From: Bacteroidota bacterium
GTDB lineage: Bacteria; Bacteroidota; Bacteroidia; B-17B0; Aurantibacillaceae
Assembly: GCA_018267475.1 (NCBI GenBank)
Contig: JAFDYI010000004.1
Location: forward strand, 54,782-118,781
Direction of reading: 5' to 3'
DNA length: 64,000 bases
Part shown: positions 8,854 through 18,656 of the stretch, piece by piece
Layout: each line of letters starts with the position of its first letter
Position numbering within the stretch: position 1 is the stretch's first letter
The notes under the pieces: model-generated
Seen by the model: only the letters and a program-made list of their open reading frames with translations
What the model was told of the DNA's origin: nothing
The model's database searches: none
Translations under genes and position numbers: made by a program

Positions 8854-9996
8854 GTGCGTATAGCGTTACTTACTGATGGCATTTTTCCCTACCGTATTGG
8901 CGGTATGCAAAAACATTCGTACTATTTAGTAAAATATTTTGCTAAGCAAGGCGTGCATGTTGATTTATATCATTTGAATAATAGTGAGTACGATATTGAT
9001 AAAATGGATTTTTTTACCGAGGAAGAAAAAAAAAATATAACTTCTTTTGTTATTCCATTCCCAAATAAAGGCAGGTGGCCTTGGCACTATCTGCGCGAAT
9101 CATACATACATTCAAAAATGATGTATCAGGTGTTTGAAAAACAAGCTCCGGTAGATTTTATATACAGCAAAGGCTACACGGGTTGGTATTTTATAAAGAA
9201 AAAAAAGCAAGGTGCAAAAATGCCTCCCATAGGTTTACGCCTGCATGGGTATGAAATTTTTCAACCAAGCGCCAAACTCATCAATAAATACAGAAAGTAT
9301 ATGTATTTACCCTTGGTACGCTACTTAAACAACCATGCCGATGTGGTGTATTCGTATGGAGGAGGCATTACGGATATTATTAAAAAAAACCTTCCAAAAA
9401 CGGCAAACAAAATAGTAGAAATACCAGCCGCTATTGAAAAAGAATGGATTTACGAAAAAAACACAAGTCTTCATAACCCTATAAGGTTTGCTTTTTTAGG
9501 TAGGTACGATATAAGAAAAGGAATACAAGAGTTAGATGCAGCATTAAGAGCTATTATTTTACAGTACAAAATAGAGTTCCATTTTGTAGGACCGGTACCA
9601 AAAAAATTTCAAATAAAATCAGACAAAATACTTTACCATGGAACCATACATGATATAGAAAAAATAAAACACATTTTACAGTCCACAGATGTATTTGTGT
9701 TGCCTTCTCATTCAGAAGGCATGCCTAATGTTATTTTAGAAGCTATGGCAAGCGGCTGCGCTATACTAGCCACTCGTGTAGGAGCTGTAAATAATATGGT
9801 TGATGAAGATAATGGATGGCTTATTCCTCCTTTCAGTACATCCGACATTGAACAAAAAATAAATGAAATTTTGGATAAAAAAATACGTATAGAACAAAAA
9901 AAAGAAAAATCAGTTCAAAAAATTAAAGAACTGTTTTTATGGGAAAAGGTAATTGAAAAAGAGATAGCGATAATTAAACATAAAATTCTTGAGTAA
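8854..9996 (+). CDS. Glycosyltransferase family 4
   Basis: 380 residues, GTG start chosen because MRIALLTDGIFPYRIGGMQKH is the usual GT4 beginning. This is a GT-B fold retaining enzyme: the acceptor loop IGGMQKH is near 16-22, the donor domain starts about residue 208 with FLGRYDIRKGIQEL, and EGMPNVILEAMASG gives the E-x7-E nucleotide-sugar motif. It is expected to act at the inner face of the cytoplasmic membrane, extending a lipid-linked glycan. It is the first gene of the polysaccharide cluster, and its last 8 bases overlap the next glycosyltransferase. Sugar specificity cannot be read from sequence. Confidence 0.9.
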   Translation: MRIALLTDGIFPYRIGGMQKHSYYLVKYFAKQGVHVDLYHLNNSEYDIDKMDFFTEEEKKNITSFVIPFPNKGRWPWHYLRESYIHSKMMYQVFEKQAPVDFIYSKGYTGWYFIKKKKQGAKMPPIGLRLHGYEIFQPSAKLINKYRKYMYLPLVRYLNNHADVVYSYGGGITDIIKKNLPKTANKIVEIPAAIEKEWIYEKNTSLHNPIRFAFLGRYDIRKGIQELDAALRAIILQYKIEFHFVGPVPKKFQIKSDKILYHGTIHDIEKIKHILQSTDVFVLPSHSEGMPNVILEAMASGCAILATRVGAVNNMVDEDNGWLIPPFSTSDIEQKINEILDKKIRIEQKKEKSVQKIKELFLWEKVIEKEIAIIKHKILE

Positions 9997-11221
9997 TAAA
10001 AAAATCATATTATCACATGCTGGCAAACAACACTCTTATTATGTTGCTAAAAACCTATTAGAGTTAGACATGCTTGAAAAATTTTGTACCAGCTCGTATG
10101 TGCGAGAAAAGTATTTACAAGAGTATTTTGCTAAAAAAAATAATTTTTTTTGGACAAAAAGATTTATAGAGGGATTGTATGGTAATAAGGTAGAGAGCCA
10201 TTGGAGATTTGAAATAAAATATTTTCTAGCGAAAAAATTTTACAAAAATTTGGCGCGCGTAGAGAGTTTAGTGTACGAATGGGACGTAAACTATGACAAC
10301 TATATGGCAAAGCGCATAAAGAATTTTACGGCTGATTTTTTTTGGGGATTTCAAGGTTCTAGTCTAAACACGCTAAAAGCAGCAAAAGATTTAGGAAAAA
10401 CAACTATTTGTGAGCTATCAACGGCACACATCACGTCAGCAAAAAAAATACTAGATGAAGAGTGTTTGCTTCACCCTGAATGGGCGGGCAGTATTAGTAA
10501 TTTAAATTTTCCAAGTTATTTTGAAAAACGCTTAGAAGAAGAACCTTTTTGTGCCGATTATATTTTTGCTGCATCAGAGTTTACCAAAAAAACACTAGTA
10601 GAAAATAATATCGAAGAAAAAAAAATAATTAAATTGCCATTAGGAGTTGATGTTTCAAAAATAGTATATAGAGAAAAAATCAGTGAAGTTCAAAACAGGC
10701 CGCTAAAATTGCTTTATGCAGGCATGGTAACCCAGCGAAAAGGAATTAAATATTTATTAGAGGCAATCAAACTATTTTCTAAGAAAGATATTGAATTGCA
10801 CATTGTAGGAAATGTATTTGGTGCAAAAGAAGAATTTGAAAAACAGTCCACATATTATACTTACCATAGAGCTGTTTCTCAACAAGAATTATTTAAGAAA
10901 TATGCAGATTTTGACGTACTCGTTTTACCTACTGTTTTCGAAGGATTTGCCTTGGTGATAGTTGAAGCGATGGCTGCGGGGTTGCCTGTAATTACAACTC
11001 CAAATTGTATTGGAGCTGATATTGTTGATCAAGATAAAAACGGGTATCTTGTCCCCATTCGTAATGTGAAGGCTTTGCAAGAGGCTATTGTTTCACTAAG
11101 AAACAAGTCAAACAATGAGTTTCAACAAATGAGGGAGTGCGCACGAAAATCTGCACTCATGTTCTCTTGGGAAAATCACAAAAAAAACATACAAGATATA
11201 TTTAATGAAAGGATAAAATAA
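9989..11221 (+). CDS. Glycosyltransferase family 4
   Basis: 410 residues. The start appears to be TTG at 9989, overlapping the previous gene by 8 bases; no ATG occurs until MLEKF near residue 29, and the TTG start keeps the expected first beta strand (KKIILSHAGKQHSYYVAKNL). The donor domain has YAGMVTQRKGIKYLL and FEGFALVIVEAMAAG (E-x7-E). The sequence is more AT-rich than the genes on either side of the cluster. Probable role: one sugar transfer in assembly of the surface glycan. Family call is firm; the TTG start is moderately supported by translational coupling. Confidence 0.87.
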   Translation: MSNKKIILSHAGKQHSYYVAKNLLELDMLEKFCTSSYVREKYLQEYFAKKNNFFWTKRFIEGLYGNKVESHWRFEIKYFLAKKFYKNLARVESLVYEWDVNYDNYMAKRIKNFTADFFWGFQGSSLNTLKAAKDLGKTTICELSTAHITSAKKILDEECLLHPEWAGSISNLNFPSYFEKRLEEEPFCADYIFAASEFTKKTLVENNIEEKKIIKLPLGVDVSKIVYREKISEVQNRPLKLLYAGMVTQRKGIKYLLEAIKLFSKKDIELHIVGNVFGAKEEFEKQSTYYTYHRAVSQQELFKKYADFDVLVLPTVFEGFALVIVEAMAAGLPVITTPNCIGADIVDQDKNGYLVPIRNVKALQEAIVSLRNKSNNEFQQMRECARKSALMFSWENHKKNIQDIFNERIK

Positions 11222-11222
11222 A

Positions 11223-12329
11223 ATGTTTATGAAAAACAAACACAATTTATTTTCAAAAATTTCTGAAGTTCCTCTTCCTTTGCAAACGTCTTATTTTTAT
11301 ACATTAGATGGGTTACGAGCATTTTCTATCATAATAGTAGTAGTAGCTCATATTAATAATCATTTATTTAAAAATAGGTACTTAGACATAATATTTAGAG
11401 AAGGGCTTTTGGGAGTTACCATTTTTTTTGTTATAAGTGGTTTCCTGATTACATCATTGTTATTTAAAGAACAAATTGAGACAGGGACTATTTCGCTAAA
11501 AAAATTTTATTTGAGGAGACTGTTTAGAATTTTTCCATTGGTACTTCTTTATGTTTTATTCTTAATTTGTTTAAATAGCTTGTTCCACTTAGAAATTCAT
11601 TTTATGACGTTTATTGGCTGCCTGTTTTTTCTTGCAAATTTTAATTTATTTAATCGATCTCAGTTTTCGGGGCATTTTTGGTCGCTCGCATTTGAAGAAC
11701 AATATTATGTAATATTCCCTTTTTTATTAAAAAAAATGTATTCTTTTTTTATTTGTGTGGTGTTATTGTTCGTTATTATTTTACCTGTATTACTTTTTTG
11801 GGCGGGGTATTTTCATTTTTATCCTAGCAAAATATGGATCCATTTTGCACACTTTATCGTTCAGTTTATCCCGTTGTTAATAGGTAGTCTACTAGCTGTG
11901 TTTATGTTTAAAAACTATTCTATCCCTATTATAGGAGCGCAAAAAAATATTAATTATTTGAACACTTTACTTATTGTTTTAATAATTGGGTTAAATATTG
12001 ATCGTATTGAAAATGTATTTGAAAGCTACGTCCTTTTTATAAAAAATATAATTGTTGTTTTTCTAATTGCTTGTTTTATTGGAATTAACGTCAATAGCCA
12101 CTCTCGTTCTCTTTTATTTAATATTTTAAATAGTAAAATTTTCATTAAAATAGGAATTTTATCATATAGCATATATATATGGCAGCAAGCTTTTACTCTG
12201 TTCGATAACAAACTTCCTGTTATTTTTACAGCGTTTCCTTATAATATTATTATACTTTTGCTCGTTTCATTTTTATCATATAATTATTATGAAAAAATTT
12301 TTCTGCGCCTAAAAAAAAGATTTAAATAG
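11223..12329 (+). CDS. Acyltransferase family 3 (OafA/WecH-like) membrane protein
   Basis: 368 residues with about ten transmembrane helices. The N-terminal motif YTLDGLRAFSIIIVVVAH and the FFVISGFLIT block are hallmarks of acyltransferase-3 proteins; FWSLAFEEQYY is the conserved mid-protein motif. The family moves acetyl or other acyl groups onto sugars at the membrane, for example O-acetylation of O-antigen. The ATG at 11223 is 1 base after the previous stop; a second ATG at 11229 is also possible. The gene is strikingly AT-rich, suggesting recent acquisition along with its neighbour. Confidence 0.88.
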   Translation: MFMKNKHNLFSKISEVPLPLQTSYFYTLDGLRAFSIIIVVVAHINNHLFKNRYLDIIFREGLLGVTIFFVISGFLITSLLFKEQIETGTISLKKFYLRRLFRIFPLVLLYVLFLICLNSLFHLEIHFMTFIGCLFFLANFNLFNRSQFSGHFWSLAFEEQYYVIFPFLLKKMYSFFICVVLLFVIILPVLLFWAGYFHFYPSKIWIHFAHFIVQFIPLLIGSLLAVFMFKNYSIPIIGAQKNINYLNTLLIVLIIGLNIDRIENVFESYVLFIKNIIVVFLIACFIGINVNSHSRSLLFNILNSKIFIKIGILSYSIYIWQQAFTLFDNKLPVIFTAFPYNIIILLLVSFLSYNYYEKIFLRLKKRFK

Positions 12330-12448
12330 TAAAATACTAAGTTCATGAAACTTTTTATATGACATATATGATTGCATTCCTAACAAGTAATTACTTAAAG
12401 TTTAAGCATGGTTATATGTTTATAGAAATAGTTAATATAATAGGCATC

Positions 12449-12466
12449 TTTAGCCTCTTTAGCCTC
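12449..12466 (+). repeat. Tandem 9-base repeat (TTTAGCCTC x2)
   Basis: Two perfect tandem copies followed by a T run, in the 179-base space between the two acyltransferase genes. It may be a slippage product. No gene or promoter box was recognised in that space. Confidence 0.5.
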
Positions 12467-12508
12467 TTTTTTAATCAAATACCTAATTATGCTAAGCAGT
12501 AAAGGAAA

Positions 12509-13516
12509 ATGAACGGCCCTAATAACGGAATACCTATTTTAGATAATCTACGAGCGATAGCTGCTTGGGCGGTTTGTTTATTTCATTTTGTGTGCACCAC
12601 TACAGGCTTTATCGACCCGGGCAGTTTTGTATATCGTTTTTTTTCTTTTGGGAAATACGGTGTACATCTTTTTTTTATTATATCGGGACTGGTAATTCCT
12701 TGGTCTATGTACAACAGTAACTACCAAATAAAAAACTTTTTTCGGTTTTTTTTTAAAAGACTTATCCGTTTAGAGCCCCCTTATATAATATCTATTATAC
12801 TTATGCTATGCATTCTTTTTTTAAGAAAGTACTCACCCGCCTACGATGGGAAAGAAGTAAATATAAGCATAAGACAAGTGATTTTTCATGTCGGCTATCT
12901 TATCCCTTTTTTTAAAGATGTTACTTGGCTTACCAACGTGTATTGGACTTTAGCTATAGAATTTCAATACTATTTACTAATCGGAGTTTTTTATTTCTTA
13001 TTCTATTCGAAAAGAAGGTATGTGCGTATAGTAGCCTATTTGGTGTTCGTTATATCTCCCGTTGTTTTTTCAACTCACAGTTTTTTGCCGTTTTGGTTGC
13101 CCCTGTTTGGTATAGGCATTTTACTTTTTTCATATAAAAAAAATATTATACCGGTAATTGAATTCATTATAGCAACTATTTTATTTTTATCCGTACTTTA
13201 TTTTTTTAATGATTTTATTGTTTTTTTAGTAGCTCTTATTTCAGCAGCGGCCATTTTGTTTTTGTTTCATTATTCTATTAAAAGAATAGCATGGTTAGGT
13301 GCTTTTTCTTATTCTGTTTATCTAATGCATAGTGTTTTAGGGGCAGCCGTTGTTAATACGCTATCTCATTATGCACACACACCGGCTGCTAAGGTGTTAG
13401 TGGTGCTATCTGGCATTATTACTACGTTTATTAGTAGCTATATTATGTATTTTTTTGTAGAAAAACCATCAAAAAAAATAAGCAGTACCTTTACTTATAA
13501 AAAAAATGCAGAATAA
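12509..13516 (+). CDS. Acyltransferase family 3 membrane protein
   Basis: 335 residues, about ten transmembrane helices. It has ILDNLRAIAAWAVCLFHF near the N-terminus, HLFFIISGLVIPWS, and YWTLAIEFQYYLL, all acyltransferase-3 motifs. It is not a close copy of the acyltransferase just upstream, so the cluster probably adds two acyl modifications or modifies two positions. A space of 179 bases separates the two, whereas the 3' end overlaps the polymerase/ligase gene by 11 bases, which argues that this gene begins a second tightly coupled block. Confidence 0.88.
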   Translation: MNGPNNGIPILDNLRAIAAWAVCLFHFVCTTTGFIDPGSFVYRFFSFGKYGVHLFFIISGLVIPWSMYNSNYQIKNFFRFFFKRLIRLEPPYIISIILMLCILFLRKYSPAYDGKEVNISIRQVIFHVGYLIPFFKDVTWLTNVYWTLAIEFQYYLLIGVFYFLFYSKRRYVRIVAYLVFVISPVVFSTHSFLPFWLPLFGIGILLFSYKKNIIPVIEFIIATILFLSVLYFFNDFIVFLVALISAAAILFLFHYSIKRIAWLGAFSYSVYLMHSVLGAAVVNTLSHYAHTPAAKVLVVLSGIITTFISSYIMYFFVEKPSKKISSTFTYKKNAE

Positions 13517-14777
13517 AAAACCTTTTATAGATTTTTTAATATACACCTCTATTTTTGTAGATTCTATTGTGTTTTTTAAAGCGCCTTTTGAGGGCTATTT
13601 GCATTATTTTATTTTCTTGCCTTTATTTCCTTTTTTTATTACTAAATATGGAATACCCAAGGCTCCTTTCCAAATTTTATTACTACCTACTATTGCCGGA
13701 GTCTATCAAATTTTTATGGGAAACGATGAATTGTTTCAGTTTTTCAAGGTGTTTTTTGGCATGTTGTTGAGTATCACTTTTTTTTATTATGTGATTTTAT
13801 ATTACGAATACGATGTAGAAAAAATGTTTTTTATGTATTTAAAATGGGCTTATGCTACTGCCATTATAGGCATTGTGCAATATATATCATTCAAAATACA
13901 TTTTAGACCAGGCTACGATTATCATTGGATTTTAAATAAAGGAGGCATTGTTACTGCAGACGGCAGGATAAGTTCTGTTTATTTAGAGCCCTCTCAGGTA
14001 GGTATTATGCTGGCTCCCGCTGCTTTTGTGGCTATAGTAAACCTTATTCGGAACCAACAATATGGGTACGATAAAAAATATCAAAACTATATTATTTTGT
14101 TTACCATGTACATTGCTAAATCCTCTACAGGGTATGCCGGTATTTTTTTTGCAATCATTGTTATTGGGTTAAATTTAGGGTATCTTTCATACTTACTAAT
14201 GTTTATTGTAGTAGGTGTGATAGGTGTATATACAGCCTACAATACGGTTGAGGCTTTCCACTTGAGAACGGATGCCGCCATTAACTTATGGGTGTATAAT
14301 GATTTTGGTATAGAAAACGTAAACACTTCTAGCTTTGTGCAATACAACAACGCCCATGTAGCTTTCCAAAGTTTAAAGCAAAACCCACTTATAGGTAGTG
14401 GTTTGGGCTCCCATCCTGTATCGTACGCTAAGTATTCATATACTAAAACAGGGCGCGTAAAGTTAAAAGGGTTTGATTTTAATGCGCAAGATGCTAATAG
14501 TTTGCTTTTACGGCTTATGTCAGAAACAGGACTTATGGGCTTGCTTTTTATGTTTGCTATTATTTTTAAATGTTTTGTAGGTAGTGGAAACAACATAGAA
14601 AGCAATATGTGGATTGTATCCGGAGCTATACTTACACTGATATTTTTATACTTATTCCGACAAGGAAATTATTTCTTAAACGGATTTCCGTTTTTTGTTT
14701 GGCTGTATTACTATGCTAAAAAAAACTTTGTAGAACAATCTGAAAGAAACACCCTGCCACACTATGCAAGCACCTAA
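13506..14777 (+). CDS. O-antigen polymerase/ligase-like membrane protein
   Basis: 423 residues with about ten to twelve transmembrane segments and a long extracytoplasmic loop (about 245-335). NPLIGSGLGSHP followed by ANSLLLRLMSETGLMGLLF is the Wzy/WaaL-type pattern near the end of the large loop. Such proteins either polymerise repeat units (Wzy) or ligate glycan to lipid A core (WaaL); sequence alone does not separate these. Its position inside a glycosyltransferase cluster favours Wzy. It overlaps the previous gene by 11 bases and the next by 14. Confidence 0.75.
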   Translation: MQNKKPFIDFLIYTSIFVDSIVFFKAPFEGYLHYFIFLPLFPFFITKYGIPKAPFQILLLPTIAGVYQIFMGNDELFQFFKVFFGMLLSITFFYYVILYYEYDVEKMFFMYLKWAYATAIIGIVQYISFKIHFRPGYDYHWILNKGGIVTADGRISSVYLEPSQVGIMLAPAAFVAIVNLIRNQQYGYDKKYQNYIILFTMYIAKSSTGYAGIFFAIIVIGLNLGYLSYLLMFIVVGVIGVYTAYNTVEAFHLRTDAAINLWVYNDFGIENVNTSSFVQYNNAHVAFQSLKQNPLIGSGLGSHPVSYAKYSYTKTGRVKLKGFDFNAQDANSLLLRLMSETGLMGLLFMFAIIFKCFVGSGNNIESNMWIVSGAILTLIFLYLFRQGNYFLNGFPFFVWLYYYAKKNFVEQSERNTLPHYAST

Positions 14778-15813
14778 TATCGTTTTTCTTTATACTGAAA
14801 TAGCTCCGTATTTTTTGGCTTGCTGCAACGCATTAGCTAGCCAACACGATGCTTCTGTTCACATTATACGCTACCCGGTAAATGAGGAGGCTCCTTTTGT
14901 TTTTTCTACTCAACAAAAAATACACCTGTATAACAGAAAAAATTACGACCTCCTTTCGCTGTTATCTTTACTAAAAAAAATCAATCCTTCTATTATTGTT
15001 TGCAGCGGCTGGATTGATAAAGAATATCTGCAGGTATGCAAATCGTATTTTAAAAAAATACCTACCGTGCTTACCCTTGATACCCATTGGCGAGGTGATT
15101 TTAAACAGCATATAGCCGTATTATTAAGCCCATTTTTTATTAAAAATAAATTCTCGCACGCCTGGGTGCCCGGTACCGCCCAAAAAAAATATGCTAAGAA
15201 GTTGGGCTTTAAAGAAGAAAAAATAACACTGAATTTTTATTCTTGCGATTGGACTTATTTTTCCTCTTTAGAAAAAAAGATAACCCCTAAAAAACAACAA
15301 AATTTCCCTAAACGCTTTATTTATACAGGAAGGTATTACGATTTTAAAGGATTGGGCGAGTTATGGAATGCCTTTATAGAATTACAAAAAGAAACACCTA
15401 ATGAATGGGAGCTTTGGTGTATTGGCACCGGAACGTTGCAACCCGCCGAGCATCCAAAAATAAAACATTATGGGTTTGTGCAGCCTTGCGACTTTTTACC
15501 CTATGTGCAACAAACGGGCGTTTTTGTAATGCCCTCTCTCTTTGAACCTTGGGGGGTTGTGTTGCATGAGTTTGCTACTATGGGATATCCTCTTATCGCC
15601 TCTGATAAAGTAGGAGCAAGCGAAGCTTTTTTGCAAGAAAATAAAAACGGATTTATCTTTGAGGCAGGAAATGTATTTTCACTAAAAGAAAAAATGAAAA
15701 CAATCATACAAATGCCACCCGAACAATTACTTTTGATGGGAGAATACAGCAAACAAGCAGCTCAAAAAATAACCCCTGAAATATGGGCTAATAATTTAAT
15801 GACGATGATATGA
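14764..15813 (+). CDS. Glycosyltransferase family 4
   Basis: 349 residues, starting with a short N-terminal Rossmann domain (NIVFLYTEIAPYFLACCNAL). The donor half has YTGRYYDFKGLGELWNAF, VFVMPSLFEPWGVVLHEFATMG (E-x7-E) and DKVGASEAF. The EPWG wording is common in GT4 enzymes of exopolysaccharide clusters. Both ends overlap neighbours (14 bases upstream, 4 bases downstream), indicating translational coupling in one operon. The acceptor and donor sugars are unknown. Confidence 0.88.
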   Translation: MQAPNIVFLYTEIAPYFLACCNALASQHDASVHIIRYPVNEEAPFVFSTQQKIHLYNRKNYDLLSLLSLLKKINPSIIVCSGWIDKEYLQVCKSYFKKIPTVLTLDTHWRGDFKQHIAVLLSPFFIKNKFSHAWVPGTAQKKYAKKLGFKEEKITLNFYSCDWTYFSSLEKKITPKKQQNFPKRFIYTGRYYDFKGLGELWNAFIELQKETPNEWELWCIGTGTLQPAEHPKIKHYGFVQPCDFLPYVQQTGVFVMPSLFEPWGVVLHEFATMGYPLIASDKVGASEAFLQENKNGFIFEAGNVFSLKEKMKTIIQMPPEQLLLMGEYSKQAAQKITPEIWANNLMTMI

Positions 15814-16760
15814 ATAAAATTTTAGTTACAGGAGGTGCCGGCAACGTAGGAAGTGCTTTGGTAGAAAAATTATTTCACAATAAAGAAAACTTTGTAGTGG
15901 TAGTGGATAATCTTTCCACCGGAGATACAAAAAAACTGCCCTATAACCGGAACATGCACAGCTATACCTTTATAAAAGCAGATGTAAATAATTACAGAGA
16001 TATTGCTGAAATTATGATAGCGCACCGCTTTGATTATATATTTCATTTTGCAGCAGTGGTAGGAGTTCAGCGCACACAAGACAATCCTATAAGCGTGCTT
16101 CGCGATATTGATGGAATAAAAAACATTCTTGATTTAGCAAAAAACACGTCCGTAAAACGCGTATTCTTCTCATCATCTTCGGAGGTATATGGCGAACCGG
16201 TAACCCTACCACAACACGAGTACACAACACCTCTCAATAGTCGCGTGCCCTACGCAGTAGTAAAAAATGTGGGTGAAAGTTTTTGCAAAAGCTACCAACA
16301 AGAATATGGATTGGAATATACCATTCTCCGCTTTTTTAATACCTACGGGCCCAATCAAAGCACTGATTTTGTATTGCCTCGTTTCCTCTCGGCCGCTTTA
16401 AAAAATCAAGATATATCTATTTATGGAGATGGTTCGCAAACCCGCACTTTTACTTATGTTGACGACACTATTGATACCTGTTTGGCTTGCTTGTATCAAA
16501 ATAAAATGGTGAACGATGTTATTAATATAGGAAATGATTATGTAATATCAGTATTAGATTTAGCCCAAATGATTATTAAAATTACTCATTCCAAATCAAA
16601 AATAATAAGCCTACCCCCTTTAAAAGAAGGAGATATGACGCGCCGACAACCTGATAACACAAAAATGAAACAATTACTTAATAGGAAATTAATTTCTTTA
16701 GAACAAGGAATAAAAAATATGCTGAACGATACGCGCTTTTTAAACTCTATTGAATTGTAA
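15810..16760 (+). CDS. NAD-dependent sugar epimerase/dehydratase
   Basis: 316-residue extended short-chain dehydrogenase. GGAGNVGSALVEKL (about 8-21) is the NAD-binding glycine loop; FFSSSSEVYGE and PYAVVKN supply the Ser and Tyr-x3-Lys catalytic residues; FNTYGPNQ and DGSQTRTFTYVDD complete the substrate region. The pattern suits UDP-glucuronate/UDP-glucose 4-epimerases or dTDP-sugar modifying enzymes, so it probably makes an activated sugar for the surrounding glycosyltransferases. It overlaps the previous gene by 4 bases and shares one base with the next start codon. Confidence 0.88.
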   Translation: MNKILVTGGAGNVGSALVEKLFHNKENFVVVVDNLSTGDTKKLPYNRNMHSYTFIKADVNNYRDIAEIMIAHRFDYIFHFAAVVGVQRTQDNPISVLRDIDGIKNILDLAKNTSVKRVFFSSSSEVYGEPVTLPQHEYTTPLNSRVPYAVVKNVGESFCKSYQQEYGLEYTILRFFNTYGPNQSTDFVLPRFLSAALKNQDISIYGDGSQTRTFTYVDDTIDTCLACLYQNKMVNDVINIGNDYVISVLDLAQMIIKITHSKSKIISLPPLKEGDMTRRQPDNTKMKQLLNRKLISLEQGIKNMLNDTRFLNSIEL

Positions 16761-18646
16761 TGTGTGGCATTACCGGAATAATTTCTGCTACGGTAGATAA
16801 ACAAAAAGCTTTAACCGCGCTGCAACGCATGAATAAAGCTATTGAGCACCGAGGCCCTGACGCAGAAGGGGTTTGGGATAATGAACATGCCTATTTGGGG
16901 CACAGGCGCTTGTCTATTATTGATTTATCTGAAAGCGGCACACAACCCCTTCACTCGTATGATAATCGATACGTTATTATATATAATGGTGAGTTATACA
17001 ACTATCAAGACTTGCGTTTGCAATTACAGCGCTCTATACAAGGCACGCAAGAAAAACCATATTTTTTTAAAACCCAAACCGATACCGAAGTAGTGCTAGC
17101 TGCATACATGCGCTGGGGCGCTGATTGTTTACAGTATTTTAATGGCATGTATGCTTTTGCTATTTATGATACACAAACCAAACATATTTTTATTGCGCGT
17201 GATAGAATGGGCATCAAACCCCTGTATTATAGTTTTCAAAACAATACTTTACTTTTTGCTTCCGAACTAAGAGCCATACTGCAATCGGGTTTAATAGAAA
17301 AAAAAATAAATAAAAATGCCTTAATAGATTATGCACAATACCAAACCGTACATGCGCCTAATACCATTATTGAAAATATAAAAATGCTGCTACCCGGGCA
17401 TTTTATCACCATAGAAAATAAGGAACTAAAAATTACTTGCTATTGGAAAATAGACCAACAAATACAGTACGTAGATAAAGAAAAATCGTACGAAGATATT
17501 TGTTTGGATATAAAAACACTTTTTTATCAGGCGGTAGAGCGTCGCCTAGTAGCCGACGTACCTTTTGGCGCTTTTCTTTCGGGAGGCATTGACTCTAGTG
17601 CTGTGGTAGGAGCTATGGCGCACATTTCATCTCAACCTATTAAAACATTTTCGGTAGTATTTGATGAAAACGAATTTTCGGAAGCTTCGTACGCGCAGTT
17701 GATTGCTAAAAAATGGAATACCGAACACTACGAAATAAAACTTACACCCAAAGATTTTTTAACTCAGCTACCTGAAGCACTCAACGCTACAGATCACCCC
17801 AGTGGTGATGGCCCCAATACCTATATTGTGGCTAAGGAAACAAAAAAAGCGGGCATCACTATGGCTTTATCGGGTTTAGGGAGCGATGAGATTTTTTGTG
17901 GCTATGATATTTTTAAAAGAAGCTATAAATTAGAACAACAATGGTGGCTCAATTTTATTCCACGCATGTTGCGTATAGCCGGGGCAACAGGCTTGCAGGC
18001 CTTCTCTAAAAATATAGCGACTCAAAAAATAGCGCAGATACTAAGTAAGCCTCAAATCAATTTTACCTACGCATACCCTTTATCCAGACAAGTTTTATCC
18101 GATAAACAAATAAAAAAAATAGTACACCAAGAAGAATGGCCTATGAATGAGGTGTATCGTTTTTTGCGTTTATTCGACTTTGATAAAAATCACTACCGCC
18201 TTAGCCGATATTCTATTGCTGAAATTTCTACATATATGCAAAATGTATTACTGCGTGATACCGACCAAATGAGCATGGCTTCGGCTTTGGAAGTACGCGT
18301 GCCTTTTTTAGATTATAAATTAGTAAGTTATGTGCTGGGAGTGCCGGATAAATATAAGCACCCCGCCACACCTAAAAAATTGCTTACCGATTCGTTGGTT
18401 GATTTATTACCACCAGAAATTATTCATCGAAAAAAAATGGGCTTTGTACTTCCTTGGACGCTTTGGTTAAAAAATGATTTGCGCACTTTTTGCGAAGAAA
18501 ACATCATGCACTTAGAGCAAGTAGGGTTTAACCCGACAGCATTAAAAGCACTTTGGAACGATTTTTTAAACAACAGTCCGCAGGTAACGTGGAGTAGGGT
18601 GTGGCACTTAGTTTCTTTAGGGTATTGGTGCCGTAAGAATTTGTAA
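16760..18646 (+). CDS. AsnB-type glutamine-dependent amidotransferase
   Basis: 628 residues. The N-terminal class II glutaminase domain starts MCGITGII, with Cys2 as nucleophile after Met removal, and has EHRGPDAEG (29-37) and YNGELYN (75-81). The C-terminal synthetase domain has the PP-loop SGGIDSS (274-280). In housekeeping form this makes asparagine from aspartate, glutamine and ATP, but AsnB homologues of this length inside polysaccharide clusters often amidate uronic-acid sugars. The start codon overlaps the epimerase stop. Context favours sugar amidation and fits a uronic-acid route (dehydrogenase at 1-171), but asparagine synthesis cannot be excluded. Confidence 0.85.
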   Translation: MCGITGIISATVDKQKALTALQRMNKAIEHRGPDAEGVWDNEHAYLGHRRLSIIDLSESGTQPLHSYDNRYVIIYNGELYNYQDLRLQLQRSIQGTQEKPYFFKTQTDTEVVLAAYMRWGADCLQYFNGMYAFAIYDTQTKHIFIARDRMGIKPLYYSFQNNTLLFASELRAILQSGLIEKKINKNALIDYAQYQTVHAPNTIIENIKMLLPGHFITIENKELKITCYWKIDQQIQYVDKEKSYEDICLDIKTLFYQAVERRLVADVPFGAFLSGGIDSSAVVGAMAHISSQPIKTFSVVFDENEFSEASYAQLIAKKWNTEHYEIKLTPKDFLTQLPEALNATDHPSGDGPNTYIVAKETKKAGITMALSGLGSDEIFCGYDIFKRSYKLEQQWWLNFIPRMLRIAGATGLQAFSKNIATQKIAQILSKPQINFTYAYPLSRQVLSDKQIKKIVHQEEWPMNEVYRFLRLFDFDKNHYRLSRYSIAEISTYMQNVLLRDTDQMSMASALEVRVPFLDYKLVSYVLGVPDKYKHPATPKKLLTDSLVDLLPPEIIHRKKMGFVLPWTLWLKNDLRTFCEENIMHLEQVGFNPTALKALWNDFLNNSPQVTWSRVWHLVSLGYWCRKNL

Positions 18647-18656
18647 AAATATTTTT

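Noticed and set aside
14237..14605. 122-codon minus-strand frame opposite the polymerase/ligase gene
   Set aside because: It has no family features or promoter and lies entirely within a well-supported membrane-protein gene; it is a shadow of the real frame.
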